DNA from: Streptomyces sp. NBC_00250
Lineage (GTDB): Bacteria > Actinomycetota > Actinomycetes > Streptomycetales > Streptomycetaceae
Length of the DNA stretch: 64,000 nt
Reading direction: 5' to 3'
Assembly (NCBI RefSeq): GCF_036192275.1
Contig: NZ_CP108088.1
Span: 1,798,001 to 1,862,000 of the forward strand
This document shows, piece by piece, positions 53,446 to 61,525 of this stretch (positions within the stretch are counted from its first letter, which is position 1; each line of letters opens with the position of its first letter). The position numbers and the translations under genes are program-made. A model generated the notes under the pieces. It was not told the origin of the DNA and made no database searches. It saw only the letters and a list, made by a program, of their open reading frames with translations.

Positions 53446-53581
53446 AACGCCCTACCGTCGAACGGGCGATCAACAAGCTCAAGCACGCCAGGGCAGTGGC
53501 CACCCGTCACGACAAGCACGGCTGTGCCCGTCGGGTGGGACCACGTCAGCGGCAGCCCTCGCGGTCCGGCTCCGAACATGA
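53442..53581 (+). mobile_element. Remnant of an IS5-type transposase (C-terminal end)
   Basis: About 46 codons match the end of an IS5-family transposase: RPTVERAINKLKHARAVAT and RHDKHG in one frame, then, after a one-base shift, SAAALAVRLRT and a stop at 53579-53581. Catalytic residues other than the E of TVERAIN are gone. GATCGGCCGGACAGGG follows and may be the right terminal repeat. The fragment overlaps the last two codons of the TetR gene, so the element ended here or was deleted up to this point. Confidence 0.65.
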
Positions 53582-53596
53582 TCGGCCGGACAGGGC

Positions 53597-54046
53597 CTAG
53601 CCGGTGACGTCGCCGTCCACGTACACCCACGCGCCCTCGTGGCGGGCGAAGCGGCTCCGTTCGCGCATCGCACCCGGTTCGCCGTCGTGGACGTGGCGCG
53701 CCGTGAAGGTGACGGTGCCACGCTGGTGGAAGGCAGTGCCCTCGGTGGTCTCCTCGATCTCCAGGCCGGTCCAGCGCAGGCCGGGGTCGAAGTCGACCTC
53801 GCCCGGCCTCGTCTCCGGCGCCCAGGTGCGCAGCAGATACGCCTCGTCGCGGACGACGAAGGCGCTGTAGCGGGAGCGCATGAGGAGTGCGGCGGTGGGC
53901 GCCGTGCCACCCGTACCCGTGTGGAACCGGCCGCAGCACGCGCCGTACCGGGCGTCGAGGCCGCACGGGCAGGGAGATTCCGCCGTCACGGCGGGCGCGG
54001 ACGGGCGGGGGGCGGACGGGCGCGGGCGGGTCTTGCGTCGGGACAT
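53597..54046 (-). CDS. YchJ family protein (UPF0225, SEC-C motif)
   Basis: A 149 aa protein. The zinc-binding N-terminus is ESPCPCGLDARYGACCGRFH (SEC-C-type cysteines), and the family core is RSRYSAFVVRDEAYLLRTW, LEIEETTEGTAFHQRGTVTF and SRFARHEGAWVYVDGD. YchJ proteins have a cystatin/NTF2-like fold with unknown role. The N-terminal extension before the SEC-C motif is basic and Pro-rich (RRKTRPRPSAPRPSAP). Start at MSRRKTRP (54046). Confidence 0.9.
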   Translation of the reverse strand: MSRRKTRPRPSAPRPSAPAVTAESPCPCGLDARYGACCGRFHTGTGGTAPTAALLMRSRYSAFVVRDEAYLLRTWAPETRPGEVDFDPGLRWTGLEIEETTEGTAFHQRGTVTFTARHVHDGEPGAMRERSRFARHEGAWVYVDGDVTG

Positions 54047-54160
54047 GCCGCCATTGTCCCCCACCGGGTGCACGGCGCCCGCGCCCGGCATGTGGACGGC
54101 CGCGTGGACGCCGGGGCGGAATCCCGCTGCTCAGAGGGTGCGTCCGAGTAGCGTACGAGC

Positions 54161-55504
54161 ATGAAACTGACGATTCTCGGAGGCGGCGGGTTCCGGGTGC
54201 CGCTGGTGTACGGCGCTCTCCTCGGCGATCACGCCGAGGGGCGGGTCACCCATGTCACCCTGTACGACCTCGACGAGGGGCGGCTCTCGGCCATCGCCAG
54301 GGTCCTCGCGGAGCAGGGCGAGGGCGTACCGGACGCACCCGGCGTCACGGCGACGACGGATCTGGACGAGGCGCTGCGCGGGGCCGACTTCGTGTTCTCC
54401 GCGATCCGGGTCGGAGGTCTGGAGGGCAGGGCCGCCGACGAGCGGATCGCGCTCGCCGAGGGCGTGCTCGGCCAGGAGACGGTGGGCGCGGGCGGTATCG
54501 CGTACGGTCTGCGGACCGTTCCGGTCGCCGTGCACATCGCGCGCAGGATCGCCGAACTCGCCCCGGACGCCTGGGTCATCAACTTCACCAACCCGGCGGG
54601 CCTGGTCACCGAGGCGATGTCCCGGATCCTCGGCGACCGGGTCGTCGGCATCTGCGACTCCCCCGTGGGCCTGGGCCGCCGTGTCGCCCGCATCCTGGGC
54701 GCCGACCCGGACGAGGCCTGGATCGACTACGTGGGCCTCAACCACCTGGGCTGGCTGAGGGGGTTGAGGATCGCCGGCCGGGACGAGCTGCCGCGGCTGC
54801 TCGCCGACGAGGAGGCGCTCGGCTCCTTCGAGGAGGGCAGGCTGTTCGGCCCGGAGTGGCTGCGCTCGCTGGGCTCGATCCCCAACGAGTATCTGCACTA
54901 CTACTACTTCAACCGGGAGGCCGTGCACGCCTACCGGACCGCGGAGCGGACGCGCGGCGCCTATCTCCGTGACCAACAGGCCGGTTTCTACGAGGAGATG
55001 GGGAAGCCCGACACCGGCGCCCTCGACGCCTGGCACCGTACGCTCGCCGACCGGGAGGCCACCTACATGGCGGCCAACCGGAAGGCCGCCGGGATCGGGG
55101 AGCGCGACGAGGAGGACCTGGAGTCGGGCGGCTACGAGAAGGTGGCGCTCGCCCTCATGCGGGCGGTCGCTCGCAATGAGCGGGCCACCCTGATCCTCAA
55201 CGTCCGCAACGGCACGACGCTCGCCTCGCTCGACGCGGACGCGGTGATCGAGGTGCCCTGCTTCGTGGACGCGAACGGCGCCCATCCCGTGTCGGTGTCC
55301 CCGCTGCCATACCACGCGGTCGGCCTGGTGACCGCGGTGAAGGCGGTGGAGCGGGAGGTCCTCGCGGCGGCGGAGAGCGGCTCGCGGGCGACGGCCGTCA
55401 AGGCCTTCGCCCTCCATCCGCTGGTCGACTCGGTGACGGTGGCCCGCCGGCTGGTGGAGGGCTACACGGCGGAGCACGCGGGCCTGGCGTACCTGCGGCA
55501 CTGA
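54161..55504 (+). CDS. Glycoside hydrolase family 4 (6-phospho-beta-glucosidase)
   Basis: A 447 aa NAD+- and Mn2+-dependent glycosidase that cleaves phosphorylated disaccharides by a redox mechanism. N-terminal Rossmann region KLTILGGGGFRVPLVYGALL, cofactor segment INFTNPAGLVTEA, and metal ligands Cys in GICDSPVGLG and His in GLNHLGWL. The sequence resembles bacterial BglT-type enzymes. No PTS or sugar-transporter gene lies next to it, so how the substrate is phosphorylated is unclear. TAGCGT (54149-54154) is 6 nt before the ATG, a leaderless arrangement. Confidence 0.93.
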   Translation: MKLTILGGGGFRVPLVYGALLGDHAEGRVTHVTLYDLDEGRLSAIARVLAEQGEGVPDAPGVTATTDLDEALRGADFVFSAIRVGGLEGRAADERIALAEGVLGQETVGAGGIAYGLRTVPVAVHIARRIAELAPDAWVINFTNPAGLVTEAMSRILGDRVVGICDSPVGLGRRVARILGADPDEAWIDYVGLNHLGWLRGLRIAGRDELPRLLADEEALGSFEEGRLFGPEWLRSLGSIPNEYLHYYYFNREAVHAYRTAERTRGAYLRDQQAGFYEEMGKPDTGALDAWHRTLADREATYMAANRKAAGIGERDEEDLESGGYEKVALALMRAVARNERATLILNVRNGTTLASLDADAVIEVPCFVDANGAHPVSVSPLPYHAVGLVTAVKAVEREVLAAAESGSRATAVKAFALHPLVDSVTVARRLVEGYTAEHAGLAYLRH

Positions 55505-55573
55505 ATCGACACCCGCTTGTACGGCTGACGAACATCTTTACGAGGCCGGGGGCGCGGCCTAGGCTCGCGCCCC

Positions 55574-57460
55574 ATGACCTCACAGAACAAGGGAGTTCGG
55601 CGAGAGGTGGCCCGTCTCGTCGCGGTCTGCCTGCTGGCCGTCGGCCTGGTGGGAACCGTACCGGCGGCGGCGGAGACACCCGCGAACGGTGACGGTCCGG
55701 CCGTCGTCCCCGTCCAGACCACAGGGCCGGCGGACCGGCGGTTCAACCTGGTGTTCATGGGCGACGGCTACACCGCGGCGGAGATGCCCGCGTTCCGCGC
55801 GGACCTGGAACGACATCTGAACACCCTGTGGAGCATCGAGCCCTTCGCCTCGTACCGCTCGTACATCAACGTCTGGGCGGTGGAGGCCCCTTCGGCCGAG
55901 TCGGGCGTGGACTGCGACCCCGGCCTTGACGCCCCCGTCCGCGACACCGCGCTCGACATGGGGTTCTGGGGCGGTTGCAACCCGGGCAGTGTCCAGCGGC
56001 TGCTGACCGTCGACAGCCGCAAGGCCGGCGCGCTCGCCGATCTCGTCCCCGGCACGAGCCGCGCCAACCGGCAGATCGTCGCCCTCGCTCACAGCTCCAC
56101 CTACGGTGGCGCGGGCGGCAGTTACGCCACCGCGTCCGGCGGCAACGCGCTCTCGTCGCTCATCACCCCGCACGAGATAGGCCACTCGCTCGGCGGCCTC
56201 CAGGACGAGTACGACTACTACGGGCGAGGGGTGCCGGGCGGGGTGTACTCCGGCCCCGAGCCCTCCTCCACCCACCACACGCTCCTGACGGAACGCCAGA
56301 TGCTGGAGCAGCGGGCCAAGTGGTGGCGCTGGCTCGGCGAGGAGAGCGAGTCGGGCGGCGTCATCGGCCACTTCGAGGGCGGCATGTACAGCACGAAGGG
56401 CGTCTGGCGACCGAGCCGCCACTCCCTGATGAAGACCCTCGGTTACGCCTTCGACCAGGTGGAGCGCGAGGTGATGGTCCAGGCGATCTCCGCCAAGGTG
56501 AACCTGATCCAGGACCACACTCCGGCCACCGCGCCGATCGGGGCGGACCGGACGGTGTGGGTGGACACCCTGCACCCGGTCGGCGGCGCGCTCGCCGTGA
56601 CCTGGCGGCTTGACGGGCGGACCCTGCCCACGCGCGGAGCCCGCACGGTCGACCTGCGGAAACTGCGTCTCACCCCCGGCGCGCACACGCTCACGGCGAC
56701 GGTCACCGACCCGACACCCTTCGTCCGCGACCCGGCGGTCCGCGCCTCGGAGGCGCTCACCCGGACCGTCGGCTGGACGATCGACCCGTCCCTCACCACC
56801 GCGCGCGACGGAACCGGGGCCGCGTTCACCGGCCACACGCCCACCGGCTCACCCGTCGGCGCCCGGTCGGTCGTCCACGCGGACACCACCCACGCGGTGG
56901 ACCGAACCCCTGCCGTGCGCTGGCGCCTTGACGGCCGGCCCGTCACGACCGGCCCCAACGACCGCGACCTGGACCTGCGTTCGTTCCGTCTCACCCCCGG
57001 CACCCACACCCTGACGGCCCATCTCACGGGCACGGAAGAGACGTTGAGCTGGACCGTGGACGCCCGCGCGGCCTCCGCGTCGTACGAGCTGTCGGATCCG
57101 CTGCGTACGGTACGACGTCCCGGGAGCCCCGTGGAGTACGTCTACGACGGCCCGTTCACGATGCGGCTGACCGCGCGGGACGATCAGGAGGGCGCGGTGG
57201 TGAGCCAGTTCCGGGTCGACGGCGACGGCTGGTACACGTACTACGGCTGGCCGACGGACGCGGACGCGCCGTTCCGCTTCACGCCGGGCGGCACGGTGAT
57301 CGACGACCTCGTGTACGGGAAGCTGGGCCGGAGCCGCGCGGTGCCGTGGGACGACGCGACCCCCGACTACGGCACGCACACGATCGAGTACCGCACGATC
57401 GACGCGGCCGGAAACGTCGGCCCGGCACGGAGCTTCCGGGTGACGCTGGTGGAGCCGTAG
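55574..57460 (+). CDS. Secreted M64 family metallopeptidase
   Basis: A 628 aa secreted zinc peptidase of the IgA-protease M64 family. The signal peptide is about 1-35 (VAVCLLAVGLVGTVPAAAE). Zinc motif HEIGHSLGGLQDEY begins at about residue 200 (H200, E201, H204, with the later Asp/Glu). Beyond the catalytic part are two tandem immunoglobulin-like repeats (about 310-390 and 415-495; shared patterns WRLDGRTLPTRG and WRLDGRPVTTGP) and a last beta domain (about 520-628). TAGGCT (55560-55565) is 8 nt before the ATG and no ribosome-binding site is seen. Confidence 0.93.
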   Translation: MTSQNKGVRREVARLVAVCLLAVGLVGTVPAAAETPANGDGPAVVPVQTTGPADRRFNLVFMGDGYTAAEMPAFRADLERHLNTLWSIEPFASYRSYINVWAVEAPSAESGVDCDPGLDAPVRDTALDMGFWGGCNPGSVQRLLTVDSRKAGALADLVPGTSRANRQIVALAHSSTYGGAGGSYATASGGNALSSLITPHEIGHSLGGLQDEYDYYGRGVPGGVYSGPEPSSTHHTLLTERQMLEQRAKWWRWLGEESESGGVIGHFEGGMYSTKGVWRPSRHSLMKTLGYAFDQVEREVMVQAISAKVNLIQDHTPATAPIGADRTVWVDTLHPVGGALAVTWRLDGRTLPTRGARTVDLRKLRLTPGAHTLTATVTDPTPFVRDPAVRASEALTRTVGWTIDPSLTTARDGTGAAFTGHTPTGSPVGARSVVHADTTHAVDRTPAVRWRLDGRPVTTGPNDRDLDLRSFRLTPGTHTLTAHLTGTEETLSWTVDARAASASYELSDPLRTVRRPGSPVEYVYDGPFTMRLTARDDQEGAVVSQFRVDGDGWYTYYGWPTDADAPFRFTPGGTVIDDLVYGKLGRSRAVPWDDATPDYGTHTIEYRTIDAAGNVGPARSFRVTLVEP

Positions 57461-57467
57461 AACGAAC

Positions 57468-57500
57468 GGAGGCCCGCCGACGACTTGTCGGCGGGCCTCC
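57468..57500 (+). terminator. Terminator of the M64 peptidase gene
   Basis: Perfect 14-bp stem GGAGGCCCGCCGAC / GTCGGCGGGCCTCC with loop GACTT, followed by TTC. It also lies past the 3' end of the convergent methyltransferase gene. Confidence 0.92.
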
Positions 57501-57542
57501 TTCGCACTGTTCCTGTCCGGTCAGAGCTTCGCGCTGTTCCCG

Positions 57543-58361
57543 TCAGAGCTTGCGGGCCACCGCGGCCCATCCCGGGATGGGCTCGTCGCCCGGCACCGGG
57601 ACCGGCTCACCCAGCTCCGGGTGCCACTCGGCGGTGAGCGAGACGCCGGGCTCGACGAACTCCATGCCGTCGAAGAACGCGGCCAGCTCGTCCCGCGAGC
57701 GGGGCCGCAGGGTCAGCCCGCGCGCCTTGTACATCGCGACCGCCTCCGCCGCGCCCTCGGGGTTGAAGTCCCCGGTGACATGGGAGAGGACCAGGTAACT
57801 GCCCGGCGCCAACTGGTCCACGAGCTTGCGGACCAGCTCGTACGCGCCGTCCTCGTCCCCCACGAAGTGCAGCAGGGCGAGCATCGACAGCGCGATGGGC
57901 TGATCGAAATCAAGGACCTTTCCGGCCCTTTCAAGGATGATCTCGGGTTCGCGGGCGTCCGCCTGGATGTACTCGGTGGCCCCTTCCGGGGTCGAGCGCA
58001 GCAGGGCGGCCGCGTGCGCGAGCACGATCGGGTCGTTGTCGCAGTAGACGATCCGGGAGTCCCGCGCGGCCCCCTGCGCGATCTGGTGCAGGTTGGGCTC
58101 GGTCGGGATGCCCGTACCGACGTCGAGGTACTGGCGGACGCCGTGGGCGCTGAGCCAGCGGATGGCGCGGTGCATGAAGGCCCGGTTGACGCGGGCCATG
58201 TCCCGGCCCCGGGCGTCGACGGTGAGCAGCTGGCGCGCCATCGCCTCGTCGACCGGGTAGTTGTCCTTGCCGCCCAGGAACCAGTCGTACATGCGTGCCG
58301 GATGCGGCGTGCTGGTGTCGATGCGTATCTCACTCCGCGGGGATGCGGGGTCCTGGGTCAT
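57543..58361 (-). CDS. DUF574/Methyltransf_19 SAM-dependent methyltransferase
   Basis: A 272 aa actinobacterial methyltransferase. Family features: DTSTPHPARMYDWFLGGKDN, the SAM motif QYLDVGTGIPTEPNLHQIA, RIVYCDNDPIVLAHA and ADAREPEIIL. Streptomyces have many copies, often next to regulators with DUF397 partners as here. The substrate is unknown. AGGAGAG precedes ATG 58361. The gene is 75 bp downstream of the DUF397 gene on the same strand and may belong to the same transcript. Confidence 0.92.
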   Translation of the reverse strand: MTQDPASPRSEIRIDTSTPHPARMYDWFLGGKDNYPVDEAMARQLLTVDARGRDMARVNRAFMHRAIRWLSAHGVRQYLDVGTGIPTEPNLHQIAQGAARDSRIVYCDNDPIVLAHAAALLRSTPEGATEYIQADAREPEIILERAGKVLDFDQPIALSMLALLHFVGDEDGAYELVRKLVDQLAPGSYLVLSHVTGDFNPEGAAEAVAMYKARGLTLRPRSRDELAAFFDGMEFVEPGVSLTAEWHPELGEPVPVPGDEPIPGWAAVARKL

Positions 58362-58435
58362 CGGCTCTCCTGGTCGGGATGAACGAGTGGCGCTACAGCA
58401 AGAGTTACGCGACGGTAGGGGCGTGACGGAAGGGG

Positions 58436-58672
58436 TCAGGTGAGCAGAAAGTCAGCCTGACCGGATTTGGCCCCTTGGATGAAAGCTGCGATCTCCCCGT
58501 GGGTGTAGATGAGCGCGGGTCCTTCAGGGTCTGCGGACTGTCGCACGGCGACTCTGCCGTCGGCCAGCTTCATGGCCTCCACGCAGTTGCCCCCGTTCCC
58601 GCCGCTCCAGGGCTTGTGCCAACCCTCGGCACCGAGCTCAGCGGCGGGCATGCCGTTGTATATGCGATCCAT
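58436..58672 (-). CDS. DUF397 (BldB-like) small regulator
   Basis: A 78 aa classical DUF397 protein: WHKPWSGGNGGNCVEAMKL, VAVRQSADPEGPALIYT and EIAAFIQGAKSGQADFLL. In related sets it antagonises the WhiJ-like DNA-binding protein encoded with it. Its ATG (58672) directly abuts the stop of the XRE gene at 58673, so it is translationally coupled. Confidence 0.93.
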   Translation of the reverse strand: MDRIYNGMPAAELGAEGWHKPWSGGNGGNCVEAMKLADGRVAVRQSADPEGPALIYTHGEIAAFIQGAKSGQADFLLT

Positions 58673-59548
58673 TCACAGCTCCTTGCGGAGATCCCGAAGG
58701 ATCTCCTTCGTGCGTTGTGCAGTCGCGGCCTGAGCCGCCATGCGGTCCATGACCTCCAGGTGGGATGCCACCTCGGGGCGCGCGTCGAGATAGACGGCGC
58801 CGGTCAGGTACTCGCTGTAGACCATGTCCGGCAGTTCGGGCATGGCGAAGCGGAAGAGGACGAACGGTCCGTAGGTGCCGGGATGGTGGCCGGACGCGAA
58901 CTCCGCGATCTGCAGGGTGACGTTCGGCAGCTCCGACGCTTCGAGCAGCCGGTCGAGCTGGTCGCGCATCACTTCGGGCCCGGCGCCGACCGGTCGGCGG
59001 AACACCGTCTCGTCCATGATCACCCAGAACTTCGGGGCGTCCTCCCTGGTCAGCAGGGACTGGCGCTCCATCCGTAGGGCTACATGCCGCTCGGCGTCCT
59101 CGTCCTTGGCGGCATCGCTGCCGCCGCCGACCGCCCCGCTGCGCAGAATGGCGCGGGCGTAGTCCTCGGTCTGGAGCAGACCGGGGACGAACTGGGGCTC
59201 GTAGGCCCGGATGAGACCGGCCGCCCCCTCCAGGCTGACGTACATGGAGAACCAGCCGGGCAGCACGTCGTGGAACCGCTGCCACCAGCCGGGGAGGTTG
59301 GCCTCCTCCGCGAGGGCGATGAACCCCTCGGCCTCCGAGTCCGTGATCCCGTACTCCCTCAACAGGAGCTGCACGTACGGAATCTTCAGTGCGACCTCGG
59401 CGGTCTCCATCCGCCGGACGGTGGCAGGGGCCACCCGGAGGATCTTCGCGGCCTCTTCCCTCTTCAGGCCGGCTCGCTCCCGCAGATCCTGCAGGCGCCT
59501 GCCGAGAACGACCTGTCCCACCGTGGGGGCGGACCGCGGCTCGCTCAC
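58673..59548 (-). CDS. XRE family regulator with DUF5753 domain (WhiJ-like)
   Basis: A 291 aa regulator. HTH at about 15-75: LGRRLQDLRERAGLKREEAA and LRVAPATVRRMETAEVALK. DUF5753 spans about 100-285, with LPGWWQRFHDVLPGWFSMYV, EPQFVPGLLQTEDYARAIL and MRDQLDRLLEASELPNVTLQ. GTG 59548 follows GGGAGG; the longer frame has no better start. It forms a set with the DUF397 gene downstream and a divergent anti-sigma-like ATPase gene 127 bp away. Confidence 0.93.
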   Translation of the reverse strand: MSEPRSAPTVGQVVLGRRLQDLRERAGLKREEAAKILRVAPATVRRMETAEVALKIPYVQLLLREYGITDSEAEGFIALAEEANLPGWWQRFHDVLPGWFSMYVSLEGAAGLIRAYEPQFVPGLLQTEDYARAILRSGAVGGGSDAAKDEDAERHVALRMERQSLLTREDAPKFWVIMDETVFRRPVGAGPEVMRDQLDRLLEASELPNVTLQIAEFASGHHPGTYGPFVLFRFAMPELPDMVYSEYLTGAVYLDARPEVASHLEVMDRMAAQAATAQRTKEILRDLRKEL

Positions 59549-59675
59549 TCTCAGACCTCCCCGACGCACTGTTTCGACGAGTGTGACACGAAGCCGGGCC
59601 AGAGAGAACACAGCACTCTGGAATTTTCAGAGTGCCACTTGCCAAGTGTCCGACTCAGGAGGACAGTGTTCCGGT

Positions 59676-60251
59676 GTGAACCAGTACACGCTGCCGCCGT
59701 GCGCCCACCAGGCCACGGCGACAGCGCCGTACGGCAGTCCTGCCCACTGTTGTGAGGAACCGGTCGTGGCTTCTGGTAACGCGCAGCCTTCAGGTCTCAT
59801 GAGTCCCCGAGTCATGGCCCCGCGCCCACTGCCGCAGACCGATACCGACACCGTCCGCCGCTTCGCCTTCGAGCTGCCCGCCCTCACCCAGTCGGTCGCG
59901 CGGGCCCGTCGGCTCGCGGAGGAACGGCTCATTCTCTGGGGCTGCGGCCCCGACATACGCGACACGGTGGCCCTGGTCGTCTCCGAGCTCGTCACCAACG
60001 CCGTCGTGCACACCGCCAGCGACCGGTTCATATGCGAGCTCCGCGAGGGCGAGGACACCCTGCGGATAGCCGTGCGGGACGAGGGCGGCCCGGCAGGACC
60101 CCGGATACGCGACTGCGGCGTGGACGAACGCGGCCGCGGACTCCTCATCGTCGACGCGCTGTGCACCGCCTGGGGCGCCGACCGCACCGGACACGGCACC
60201 GCCCAGGTCGTCTGGGCCGAGCTGGCCCACGGCACGGGGGAAACATGCTGA
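59676..60251 (+). CDS. Anti-sigma-type ATP-binding protein of a WhiJ-type set
   Basis: A 191 aa GHKL ATPase. The N box VVSELVTNAVVHT is intact, G1 is VRDEGGP and G2 is RGRGLLIVDALC; the end AQVVWAEL is typical. The first 40-45 residues (MNQYTLPPCAHQATATAPYG) are a nonconserved, cysteine-containing extension; the start is uncertain (GTG 59676 with AGGAGG 13 nt upstream, or ATG 59800/59815). It is divergent from the WhiJ-like regulator. Its stop overlaps the next ATG by 7 bp, so the following gene is coupled to it. Confidence 0.86.
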   Translation: MNQYTLPPCAHQATATAPYGSPAHCCEEPVVASGNAQPSGLMSPRVMAPRPLPQTDTDTVRRFAFELPALTQSVARARRLAEERLILWGCGPDIRDTVALVVSELVTNAVVHTASDRFICELREGEDTLRIAVRDEGGPAGPRIRDCGVDERGRGLLIVDALCTAWGADRTGHGTAQVVWAELAHGTGETC

Positions 60252-60754
60252 GGTCCATGGCCACCCGCATGATCCCGCTGCTCCCCGGGGCCCGCAGGTC
60301 CCACCTCACCGGCCGCGTGCCGGAACCCCGCCGCTCGCCCGAGCCTCGCACCGACGCCCGAGGCGCCTCCGGCATCGCCCACCCCCGTGAGCTGGGCGCC
60401 ACCCGCCTCGCCGTGCCCGTCGGACTCCACGCCGGCCTCGGCTGCGACGCCGTCGGCGTCCCCGCCCGCTTCGGCTTCAAGATCCTCTCCCGCCTCCCCG
60501 CCAAGGGCTGCGTCTACGCCGACTCCGACTGGTGGTGGTGGCTGGTCCCGGCGGGCTCCGACCACGACGTGACCTGGCCGCTGCCCGCCTGCTACGCGCG
60601 TGGCGCCGAGATCCCGGACCGCCTGCCCCGCCTCATCCACCACCCCGACGGCACCTCCCCCTACACGCCGCCCATCCCCCTCTACCTGCTGGTCTGCCAG
60701 CTGACGGGGATCGCGCCGTCCTGGGCCGCGCCTCCGGTGCGCAGCGCGCTCTGA
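60245..60754 (+). CDS. Hypothetical protein coupled to the anti-sigma-like gene
   Basis: A 169 aa protein with no recognised family. The N-terminus is Arg/Pro-rich; the core has LGCDAVGVPARFGFKILSRL, ADSDWWWWLVPAGSDHDVTW and a Pro-rich end YTPPIPLYLLVCQLTGIAPS. The WWWW run and the Cys in GCDAV are conserved-looking features. ATG 60245 overlaps the preceding stop by 7 bp, so it is translated from the same mRNA. A second ATG at 60257 is an alternative. Confidence 0.75.
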   Translation: MLRSMATRMIPLLPGARRSHLTGRVPEPRRSPEPRTDARGASGIAHPRELGATRLAVPVGLHAGLGCDAVGVPARFGFKILSRLPAKGCVYADSDWWWWLVPAGSDHDVTWPLPACYARGAEIPDRLPRLIHHPDGTSPYTPPIPLYLLVCQLTGIAPSWAAPPVRSAL

Positions 60755-60808
60755 CACTCGACCCGAGCGCACTGCCACGGACGGTGGCGACGGCATAGGG
60801 TCGGGGAC

Positions 60809-61519
60809 ATGTTCACCCCGCAGGGTCCCAGCCTCCGCGAGCTGACCGTCCAGGCCCTCTCCTCCGTCGAGCACGGCTACGACCTGCTCGCGGACAAGTT
60901 CGACGCGACCCCGTTCCGCACCTCCGACCGCCTCCTGACCGCGGTCACCCACACCCTGGAGACCCTCGGCCCCTTCGACTCGGGGCTCGACGTCTGCTGC
61001 GGCACCGGCGCCGGACTCGACGTCCTCCGCTCGGTCTGCGCGGGCCCGGTCACCGGCGTCGACTTCAGTGCGGGCATGCTGGCCCGGGCCCGCGACGCCC
61101 ACCCCACCGCCACCCTGGTCCGCGCCGACGCCCTGGCCCTGCCCTTCGCCCCGGTCTTCGACCTGGCGGTCAGCTTCGGCGCCTTCGGCCATTTCCTCCC
61201 GGACGAGCAGCGCACCCTGTTCGCCCAGGTCCACGGCTCGCTCCGCCCCGGCGGCACGTTCGCCTTCCCCGTCCCCGCCCCGCCCCCGGTCGGCTCCCGC
61301 CTCTACTGGATCCTGTGGGGCTTCGACGCGACGATGCGGGTCCGCAACGCGCTCTGGCGCCCACCGTTCGTCATGTACTACCGCACCTTCCGCCTCCCGG
61401 ACGTCCGCTCCCGCCTGGAGCACGCGGGCTTCGACGTCTGCTTCACCCCGGTCGAGCCCCTGGGCCGCCGGGACGACGGCAGCCCCAGGTGCCGCCTGGT
61501 GGTGGCGCGGAAGAAGTAG
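60809..61519 (+). CDS. Class I SAM-dependent methyltransferase
   Basis: A 236 aa methyltransferase. Motif I GLDVCCGTGAGLDVL, motif II-like ADALALPFAPVFDLAVSF and GSLRPGGTFAFPVPAP are evident. The N-terminal SVEHGYDLLADKFDATPFRT helps place the substrate lobe; the acceptor is unknown. TAGGGT (60796-60801) is 7 nt before the ATG, so it is probably leaderless. It starts 54 bp after the hypothetical gene. Confidence 0.92.
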   Translation: MFTPQGPSLRELTVQALSSVEHGYDLLADKFDATPFRTSDRLLTAVTHTLETLGPFDSGLDVCCGTGAGLDVLRSVCAGPVTGVDFSAGMLARARDAHPTATLVRADALALPFAPVFDLAVSFGAFGHFLPDEQRTLFAQVHGSLRPGGTFAFPVPAPPPVGSRLYWILWGFDATMRVRNALWRPPFVMYYRTFRLPDVRSRLEHAGFDVCFTPVEPLGRRDDGSPRCRLVVARKK

Positions 61520-61525
61520 GCGCCC

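Noticed and set aside
53446..53600. Functional small gene after the TetR gene
   Set aside because: It is the decayed end of a transposase with a frameshift, lacking catalytic residues and a start.
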